Shown piece after piece: positions 16,180 to 21,354 of a DNA stretch of 21,354 bases. Made by a program: the position numbers and the translations under genes. The notes under the pieces were generated by a model. The model was not told the origin of the DNA, searched no databases, and saw only the letters and a list, made by a program, of their open reading frames with translations. Numbering within the stretch: the first letter of the stretch is position 1; each line of letters begins with the position of its first letter. The DNA is from Myxococcales bacterium (GTDB lineage: Bacteria; Myxococcota_A; Bradymonadia; UBA4248): positions 1 through 21,354 of the forward strand of contig SFMP01000114.1 of NCBI GenBank assembly GCA_004554395.1, written 5' to 3'.

Positions 16180-16327
16180 CATTGCCATCGCCCGCCATCC
16201 CAGCGATTCTCGCTCGCCACAACGCCTTTGCCCCCAACTTTGCCCCGTTCTATGCCTATTCATTGCCATCGCCCGCCATCCCAGCGATTCTCGCTCGCCA
16301 CAACGCCTTTGCCCCCAACTTTGCCCC
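16180..16327. repeat. Perfect 67-bp direct duplication
   Basis: Positions 16180-16246 and 16261-16327 are identical over 67 bp, separated by 14 bp (period 81). The spacer 15971-16454 is otherwise C-rich and without a convincing gene; open frames through the repeat (both strands) give low-complexity products with no ribosome site. The second copy ends exactly where a TTGACA -35 box begins. Confidence 0.9.
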
Positions 16328-16356
16328 TTGACAATTCGCCATTGGCGTTCAAATTC
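16328..16356 (+). promoter_or_regulatory. Candidate promoter for the helical-repeat/zinc-ribbon gene
   Basis: A perfect -35 box TTGACA (16328-16333) is followed by poor -10 candidates (TCAAAT at 15-bp spacing, CAAATT at 16 bp). It lies about 100-120 bp upstream of the ATG at 16455. The -10 weakness keeps confidence low. Confidence 0.35.
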
Positions 16357-16454
16357 GATCGATGTTTCGTGGAGAGATTTCACGATATTTCTCCGATTAT
16401 CGCATTTGTACCAAATCTTCGCATTCGGTCGATGCATTTTGCCGAGGTCAAATC

Positions 16455-18092
16455 ATGGACAATCCATTGGGTTCGAATTCTAAACCAACCGTTCTTCTCA
16501 TCGCATCGCAGATGCCCCAACAAGAGCTCGGACTCATCGCCCAGCTCCTCCAATCGCAAGGATTCGCGCGCCAACAGCCCGCCGATCCCAAAGCCGCACC
16601 CGAACTCGTCTTTGCGACGGCCGATAATACAAACCGCGTCGCCATCAAATTCTATCAAGACATCGGCGCCCTCCGACTCGAACTCAACGGCGACGTCGCC
16701 ATCAAAATCGGTCAGGCACTCGCACAATACATGGATCCCCTCACCGCCGAACGCATCGGCGAGTATTTCCAAAAATCGACCTCCGACATGGAACGTCGAA
16801 TATACGCCATTCTCCTCGTGCTCACCTATCCCAACGCCACCGACGCCATGAAAGCCATCACAAAGACCTACTTCGACGAGGCCAACGACGCCACGCGCGA
16901 AGGCGTCGTCCAAGGCTTGGCTTTTCTCGAAACACCCGACGTCGGCACGCAACTCGAAATCCTCGAACGCAACTATAAAGATACGCCTATCGCAAAACTC
17001 TGCCGAAAAGCCATCGACGGACTCAGCGATCGCGGCGTCATCCGCGAATCGATCCCTTCGTTTATGAAGAAAATCGAACAAATCGTCGACGACAATCCAA
17101 AAGCCGCCCTCGAGGCAATCGAAAAATACGAAGCTCAAGGCGATGCCCCAGAAATCCGCGCTCTCCACGCCAAAGCACTGCGACTCCTCGGAAAAACCGA
17201 CGAAGCCGCCAAGCTCCTCACACAAATCTCACTCGCCGATCCCGACGCCGCCGCAGCCTTCTGCCAACGTGCACTTCTGCGCGAAGCCCAAGGATTCGCC
17301 CAAAACGCCCTACAAGACGCACAAACCGCCACCGCCATCGATCCCACCAACGCCTGCGCAAACGACGTCTTCACCCGGCTAAGCCTCGTCGTCGCCAACG
17401 ATTCCGCCTCACAAGGCGACAAACGCGCTCAACTCGATAAACTCATCGAAGCCGCCCCCGACGACCCCAATCTGCGCATACAACGCGCCGAATTGTCGAT
17501 CGACGACGCACCAAAAAACGCCATCGACGACCTCAAAACGGCTCAAAAATCCGCCCCTAACGACCCACGCCTACCACTGCTCTTGGCCAAAGCCTACCTC
17601 GGCATCCACCACCTCGGCGCCGCGCTCGAACAAGCCTCCATCGCACAAAAAACGCACACTCCCTCACAACAAATCGACGCGCTACTCATCAAACCACGCG
17701 TCTTCCTCGCCATCGACGACCCAAAAAGCGCACTCGACGCCATTCACGAAATCCCCGCAGAATTTAGAGAAAATCCACCAATCGTCCTCTGCACCGCAAT
17801 AATATTCGAACTACTCGGCCGAACCGACGAAGCAAACGCATACTACAAAACGCACAAAAGCAACATCGCAACGCTCTTCGCCACCGTCGCACCCACACTC
17901 TACGTCGACCTCCCACTCCTACGCACAGCCCTCGGCGTCACAGCACTCGACATCCGCCCAAAACCCAATCGCCCTCTCGACCAAGAGCCCGTCGACCCTC
18001 TATTCAAACGTTGCCGACGTTGCGGCGCCCTCTCGATCAAACGCCGCACACAATGTCGCGATTGCGCCAGCACCGAATTCTTCGAAAACTAA
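16455..18092 (+). CDS. TPR/HEAT-like helical repeat protein with C-terminal zinc ribbon
   Basis: The 545-residue soluble protein has no signal peptide or membrane segment. After a short N-terminal domain (VLLIASQMPQQELGLIAQ, then an alpha/beta-looking segment to about 95), helical repeats cover about 100-190 (HEAT-like: ERIGEYFQKS, MERRIYAILLVLTYPNATDAMKAI). TPR-like pairs cover about 205-470 (ALHAKALRLLGKTDEAAKLLTQ, AFCQRALLREAQGFAQNALQDA, LLAKAYLGIHHLGAALEQA). It ends in a zinc ribbon with C520, C523, C534 and C537 (CRRCGAL, CRDCAS). The architecture suggests a scaffold or protein-interaction role; the zinc ribbon could bind protein or nucleic acid. Function is unknown. The start is the ATG at 16455 because GAGGT lies 6 nt upstream; an upstream in-frame ATG at 16362 has no ribosome site. 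It is divergent from the T2SS block. No terminator with a T-run was found after the stop. Confidence 0.85.
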   Translation: MDNPLGSNSKPTVLLIASQMPQQELGLIAQLLQSQGFARQQPADPKAAPELVFATADNTNRVAIKFYQDIGALRLELNGDVAIKIGQALAQYMDPLTAERIGEYFQKSTSDMERRIYAILLVLTYPNATDAMKAITKTYFDEANDATREGVVQGLAFLETPDVGTQLEILERNYKDTPIAKLCRKAIDGLSDRGVIRESIPSFMKKIEQIVDDNPKAALEAIEKYEAQGDAPEIRALHAKALRLLGKTDEAAKLLTQISLADPDAAAAFCQRALLREAQGFAQNALQDAQTATAIDPTNACANDVFTRLSLVVANDSASQGDKRAQLDKLIEAAPDDPNLRIQRAELSIDDAPKNAIDDLKTAQKSAPNDPRLPLLLAKAYLGIHHLGAALEQASIAQKTHTPSQQIDALLIKPRVFLAIDDPKSALDAIHEIPAEFRENPPIVLCTAIIFELLGRTDEANAYYKTHKSNIATLFATVAPTLYVDLPLLRTALGVTALDIRPKPNRPLDQEPVDPLFKRCRRCGALSIKRRTQCRDCASTEFFEN

Positions 18093-18187
18093 CACCGCAA
18101 ACCGCATATTATACAAACAACTCACCCAAACTCGCATTTTATCCACACATCGCCGCCGCGCATGTCTATGTGAAAAACACTTTTGTG

Positions 18188-18229
18188 ACATATATAAAAT
18201 GATATGCGCACATATATAATGATATGCAC
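18188..18229 (+). repeat. AT-rich imperfect tandem duplication
   Basis: Two imperfect copies of about 20-22 bp (core CATATATA, then ATGATATGC) lie at 18188-18209 and 18210-18229. It is the most AT-rich stretch in this spacer, just before hairpin array C. It could be a promoter region (TATATAAAAT) or simple slippage; no function is evident. Confidence 0.6.
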
Positions 18230-18252
18230 ATCGATAAATGCGTTTCTTGGGT

Positions 18253-18482
18253 CACGGGCTTTTGCCTCGCGGCAATACGCCCGTGGCTGCGGCTATGTGC
18301 TCACCGCCCCCGCGATTTGGGGGCGGTTGCGCGCATACGCCTCCGCGAGGGGGGCTATTGCGCAACGCGCAATACGCCCCCTCGTGCGCGGCTACTCGCT
18401 TGCGCTCCATACGCCGCGCTTGCTCCGGCTATGTGCTCACCGCCCCCGCGATTGGGGGGCGGTTGCGCGCATACGCCTCCGC
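18253..18482 (+). repeat. Hairpin array C (five bulged-C modules) upstream of second AAA-ATPase-like gene
   Basis: Module 1: CACGGGC 18253-18259 with GCCCGTG 18279-18285, inner TTTTGCC/GGCAATA, unpaired C18278. Module 2: GGC 18291-18293 and TATG with CATA, unpaired C18338 and GCC 18339-18341; inner 9-bp stem ACCGCCCCC 18303-18311 with GGGGGCGGT 18319-18327. Module 3: GGGGGC 18350-18355 with GCCCCC 18376-18381, inner TATTGCGC/GCGCAATA, unpaired C18375. Module 4: GCGCGGC 18386-18392 with GCCGCGC 18413-18419, unpaired C18412, weak inner stem. Module 5 (18427-18477) is a near copy of module 2, 136 bp downstream. The rest of the 18093-18615 spacer holds the AT-rich repeat at 18188 and a -10-like TACAAT at 18553-18558 with no good -35. 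Confidence 0.85.
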
Positions 18483-18615
18483 ACCGATGTGCCCCGGCCC
18501 CAGTTCTGCGACAGATTTGTCATCCAAACTCGCGCTTTTCCGAGCTTTTCGCTACAATATCCCCCGACGCCGAGCGCGACAATCGCGCACAGCGCACCCA
18601 ATTCAAGGAGGCGCC

Positions 18616-19659
18616 ATGGGACTCTATATCGATCGAAGCAACTCGGGGTTTAAATCTGCACTATCTGGCACGATACAATATGTCGACAAATCGGGTCTCA
18701 TCGCCCACTTAAACGCCAATATCGATTCCGGACAGCGTTTCTTATGCATCACGCGACCGCGTCGATTCGGAAAAACCCTCGCCGCACAAATGATCGCGGC
18801 CTATTACAATCGCGCCTGCAACTCTCGCGATCTCTTCGCCAACCTCGACATTGCTCGCAATCCGAGTTACGAAACGCATCTCAATCGATATCCCGTCATC
18901 TTTTTCGATGTCCAAGAACAGCGCAGCAATGTGCCCCGTGGCGACGATTTCGTCGCCTATCTCCAAGAAAAGATCGGTTTTGAATTAAAAAAACTATGGC
19001 CAAACGAAACACAAAATTGCCACACTATTCAAGAAATGTTGGCTCAAATCCATGAACATACGCAAACAAAGTTTGTCATCATACTAGACGAATGGCATGC
19101 CATCTATCGCATGGATCAAGATAACGAACATGCTATATTGATGTGGATCGACTTTTTGCGTTCTCTTTTCAAAGGCCCCTATGCCAATGATTATATCGCA
19201 CTTGCCTATATGACTGGCGTCTTGCCCATTCGGCGTTTTACATCCGAATCTCCACTCAATAATTTTTATGAATATACAGTTTTCAACACTTATCCAATCG
19301 GCCAATTCTATGGATTTACAGAAAACGAAGTCAAATCGCTATGCAAAAAATATGAAATGAATTACGATGAAATGAAACGATGGTATGACGGTTATTTATA
19401 TCAAGATCAATACATGTATAATCCAAACTCCGTCGTCAAAGCGATTGCTTTCCGCAATATCATCGGATATTGGAACGAAACAAAAAGGCGACGCCAAGGC
19501 GTCGCCCAATATCCAAAGTCTGCAATGCTCAAACATCTGCATCGCGACCGAGGTTTAGTCATGCATTACACGAAACGGGCACGACGACGCGCCTCTTTAC
19601 GACGACGACGCGCGGCTTCTTTTTGTTTGCGCTTGCGAATGATGCTCGGTTTTTCGTAG
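18616..19659 (+). pseudogene. AAA-ATPase-like gene, 3'-truncated (nuclease domain lost)
   Basis: This is a paralogue of the protein encoded at 2733, similar along its whole preserved part: VDKSGLIAHL (23-32), P-loop-like TRPRRFGKT (46-54), Walker B-like VIILDEWHA (154-162), YMTGVLPIRRF (198-208) and WYDGY (256-260). Similarity stops at GYWNETK (284-290). From about 19482 the frame runs into the rpsU terminator and then antisense through rpsU, adding about 57 Arg-rich residues of no relevance. The part equal to residues 290-537 of the intact paralogue, including the whole PD-(D/E)XK domain, is absent. The ATG at 18616 has AAGGAGG upstream with good spacing. It is probably a remnant. An ATPase-only product is possible, but the random tail argues against it. 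Confidence 0.85.
19482..19506 (-). terminator. rpsU intrinsic terminator
   Basis: This is a perfect 9-bp stem, GGCGACGCC (19487-19495) and GGCGTCGCC (19498-19506), with a 2-nt loop. On the minus strand it is followed by TTTTT (19486-19482). It lies 59 bp after the rpsU stop. The truncated AAA-ATPase-like gene joins exactly at the T-run. Confidence 0.85.
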
Positions 19660-19793
19660 TGACGACGACGCTTGAGTTCTTTCATCACGCCTTCGCGCGC
19701 CATGTGGCGCTTGAGTTGATTGATGGCACGACCGAGGTTCGAACCTTCGACGGCAACTTGTAACGGCCCTAAATCACGTGATTTGCTTTCCAA
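19566..19793 (-). CDS. rpsU: Small ribosomal subunit protein bS21
   Basis: The 75-residue protein matches S21: LQVAVEGSNLGRAINQLKRHMAREGVMKELKRRRHYEKPS, followed by a very basic Arg/Lys tail (KQKEAARRRRKEARRRA). It binds the 30S platform near the 3' end of 16S rRNA and helps translation initiation. The start is taken as TTG (19793-19791) because AGGAG sits 7 nt upstream; in-frame codons further upstream (to 19895) do not resemble S21. It has a perfect -35 box upstream (19929-19924), a leader of about 100 nt, and a strong terminator at 19506-19482, so it is probably a single-gene transcription unit. Confidence 0.93.
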   Translation of the reverse strand: MESKSRDLGPLQVAVEGSNLGRAINQLKRHMAREGVMKELKRRRHYEKPSIIRKRKQKEAARRRRKEARRRARFV

Positions 19794-19900
19794 AACCTTT
19801 CTCCTTTCGGCTGAAATCCAACGCCCCCCATAAACCACGGCGAGCAAGCACTGGCACGGGGCTTCGCACCGAGCGCACTGCTCCCAAAGGGGCAATGCGC

Positions 19901-19929
19901 CAACTACTCTAAAGCCGTATCGTTGTCAA
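19901..19929 (-). promoter_or_regulatory. Candidate rpsU promoter
   Basis: A perfect TTGACA (19929-19924) is followed after 17 bp by TAGTTG (19906-19901), a weak -10. It sits in the short spacer between the FGE-domain lipoprotein gene and rpsU and would give a leader of about 100 nt containing GC-rich inverted sequences. Confidence 0.45.
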
Positions 19930-19950
19930 GAAATTATGCGATTGATTTTT

Positions 19951-21207
19951 TCATTCCTCGGGGTAATCAAAAACACAACGAAAGCCGATATTTTGAAGCC
20001 CAAGAAAGTCGCTCTTCGGAATATCTCCATAACCCCGTCCTTCGCTCTCGTCATAGTATTCACGAGACTTGATCTTCATCTTGTCGACCCCAGATTTTGA
20101 GCTTCCGCCCTTCACAATCCAAATATTGTAACCATAGTTATCATCTTCACTTACGAGGTAGTCATCGACAAATTCAGCGACATTACCAGACATATTGTTT
20201 AATCCAAGCGGTGTGATGCCAGATGCAAAATATGAAGTCGTCAATGAACGTGAGTATTGGATATTCGATCCCTTTGGAACGACTTCACCAAATAAACACA
20301 TATTTGGTCCATCCAAATCTGTATAATTTGCATTCACACACATCTGAGGCGCTTCATTCCCCCATGGATATATGACGCTACGGACACTCGTGCCATCGTG
20401 TAACGCCGCATATTCCCATTCCATTTCGGTTGGCAATCGTCCACCAACCCATTTGCAAAACTCCCTAGCACCCTCAATTTTAATGCAATTAATGGGACGT
20501 CCAGAAATATAACTGTGATATTTCAGAGAAGCAATTGGCATAACGCATTCGTCTCGAAGTTCCATATTACCGTCGAAAAGCTTGGAGTACCCAAGTGAAC
20601 ACCCGCCGTACTCAACACATGTAGGATACTGGTAACGCGTCACTTCCATGACCATCATCATAAATGGCTTAATTTGATGAACAGAATCATCTCGCCGATA
20701 TTCCCCGCCTGGAATATGTGCGACAAAGTATTCAAAAGGCATCCTCATACGCCCATCCGAATAATATGCCTGACCTACACCCGGATAAGGCTCTCCTGTA
20801 TGGCAATACGAGCATCTCTCATAATCGGTATAATTGACATAATTCTCGCAAACCGCAAAATTCAAGTTTCCAGGCGTCCCTTCCTCATCGAGTTTTGGAC
20901 ACTCTTCGCCTTTTTCAATCACTGGTGCTTTTTCATCGTCATAATACTTGTCGTCATATATCGGATAATAGGGCAACTCGGGATCTGTACTAGTATTTCC
21001 CGCGTTATCGCCATTTTCTGTATTTCCCGTATTACCAGAATTATCCGTTCCCGTGCCAGACGTGCCAGGAGTTCCCGTATTACCCGTATTACCTTTGTCA
21101 CCCGTGTTATCTTGCTCGTTACTTGCCCAATAGTTCTCGTTCACTGATTCATCGGTGCAACCGACAAGGCAGAAAAGTAAAAAACTCAACCTTAAGAGAT
21201 GCTTCAT
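19951..21207 (-). CDS. Lipoprotein with formylglycine-generating-enzyme-like (SUMF1/FGE-sulfatase) domain
   Basis: The protein has 418 residues from ATG 21207-21205 (GGAG 5 nt upstream; a GTG two codons earlier is less likely). The lipoprotein signal peptide has lipobox LVGC (C17), followed by a low-complexity Gly-Asn-Thr linker (about 34-72) and an acidic Tyr-rich stretch. The FGE-like fold occupies about 155-412: HIPGGEY, GGRLPTEMEWEYAA (255-268), YPWGNE (280-285), MSGNVAEFVDDY (339-350) and a C-terminal IGFRCV (407-412). The family includes true formylglycine-generating enzymes, but most bacterial lipoprotein members are of unknown function and may be non-catalytic binding domains. The many Cys residues in the 100-310 region suggest disulfides outside the cytoplasm. 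It follows the partial upstream gene by 12 bp and is probably co-transcribed with it. Confidence 0.88.
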   Translation of the reverse strand: MKHLLRLSFLLFCLVGCTDESVNENYWASNEQDNTGDKGNTGNTGTPGTSGTGTDNSGNTGNTENGDNAGNTSTDPELPYYPIYDDKYYDDEKAPVIEKGEECPKLDEEGTPGNLNFAVCENYVNYTDYERCSYCHTGEPYPGVGQAYYSDGRMRMPFEYFVAHIPGGEYRRDDSVHQIKPFMMMVMEVTRYQYPTCVEYGGCSLGYSKLFDGNMELRDECVMPIASLKYHSYISGRPINCIKIEGAREFCKWVGGRLPTEMEWEYAALHDGTSVRSVIYPWGNEAPQMCVNANYTDLDGPNMCLFGEVVPKGSNIQYSRSLTTSYFASGITPLGLNNMSGNVAEFVDDYLVSEDDNYGYNIWIVKGGSSKSGVDKMKIKSREYYDESEGRGYGDIPKSDFLGLQNIGFRCVFDYPEE

Positions 21208-21219
21208 AATCACTCCACA

Positions 21220-21354
21220 CTACTTGTGACGAACAATAATGTTCACAGCCCGTTGCACACTCATGCCATTGCTAAACACATCGACTAGAATGTAAAATCG
21301 ATTGGGGTTACTTGCACCGAGCGTTTGCCATAAGTCAGTACTCGCTCGCAGATA
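21220..21354 (-). CDS. C-terminal end of an unidentified protein (5' end outside window)
   Basis: On the minus strand the frame is open from the window edge to TAG at 21222-21220, giving 44 residues that end VQRAVNIIVRHK. The segment NRFYILVDVFSNGMSVQRAVNII alternates hydrophobic and polar residues like beta strands. It is too short to assign a family. The 12-bp gap to the FGE-domain lipoprotein gene suggests one operon. Confidence 0.55.
   Translation of the reverse strand, partial: YLRASTDLWQTLGASNPNRFYILVDVFSNGMSVQRAVNIIVRHK

Noticed and set aside
16017..16331. Open frame across the 67-bp duplication with a repeated peptide
   Set aside because: Low-complexity composition, no ribosome site, and the period of 81 being divisible by three explains the repeated peptide by chance.
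19482..19659. C-terminal Arg-rich tail of the second AAA-ATPase-like frame as a true domain
   Set aside because: It is the antisense reading of the rpsU terminator and rpsU coding sequence, whose own reading gives a clear S21.

Overview
The window is about 21.4 kb of bacterial chromosome. It carries a type II secretion (T2SS) block, a groESL operon, the gene for ribosomal protein S21, two genes of the AAA-ATPase-like/PD-(D/E)XK family, and several predicted exported or lipid-anchored proteins. Features that fit a deltaproteobacterium in the wide sense (Myxococcota/Bradymonadota-like) are a Cys-rich surface-type protein, a lipoprotein with a formylglycine-generating-enzyme fold, a GspC whose PDZ region resembles those of that group, and an Arg/Lys-rich S21. 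This placement is inferred from gene content only; no marker gene was compared.

Layout. 1-528 (+): 3' end of a Cys-rich protein. 574-2412 (-): YgiQ-type radical SAM protein. 2413-2732: divergent spacer with hairpin array A and a strong extended -10 promoter. 2733-4346 (+): intact AAA-ATPase-like/PDDEXK protein. 4329-5143 (-): frameshifted lipoprotein gene. 5144-5538: groES leader with a terminator-like hairpin. 5539-7492 (+): groES and groEL. 7575-15970 (-): T2SS block, read as gspC-like, gspC, gspD, gspE, gspF, gspG. 15971-16454: spacer with a perfect 67-bp direct duplication. 16455-18092 (+): helical-repeat protein with a C-terminal zinc ribbon. 18093-18615: spacer with hairpin array C. 18616-19481 (+): 3'-truncated second AAA-ATPase-like gene ending at the rpsU terminator. 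19566-19793 (-): rpsU. 19951-21207 (-): FGE-domain lipoprotein. 21220-21354 (-): 3' end of an unidentified gene.

How the genes work together. The T2SS genes encode the outer-membrane secretin (GspD), its inner-membrane coupling protein (GspC, plus a shorter relative), the assembly ATPase (GspE), the platform protein (GspF) and the major pseudopilin (GspG). gspH to gspM are not in the window. GroES and GroEL form the chaperonin. The radical SAM protein, S21 and the lipoproteins have no clear link to one another.

The most unusual signal is non-coding. Three spacers hold arrays of hairpins with one shared design: a GC clamp, then TAT pairing with ATA, then a variable inner stem, with one unpaired C on the 3' side between ATA and the clamp. 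Clamp sequences differ from module to module but stay complementary, which looks like selection on structure. Two arrays lie just upstream of the two AAA-ATPase-like genes, and the third splits gspF from gspG. A separate oddity is a 59-bp tandem repeat between gspE and gspF, in which each unit is a degenerate copy of the 3' end of gspE including its stop codon.
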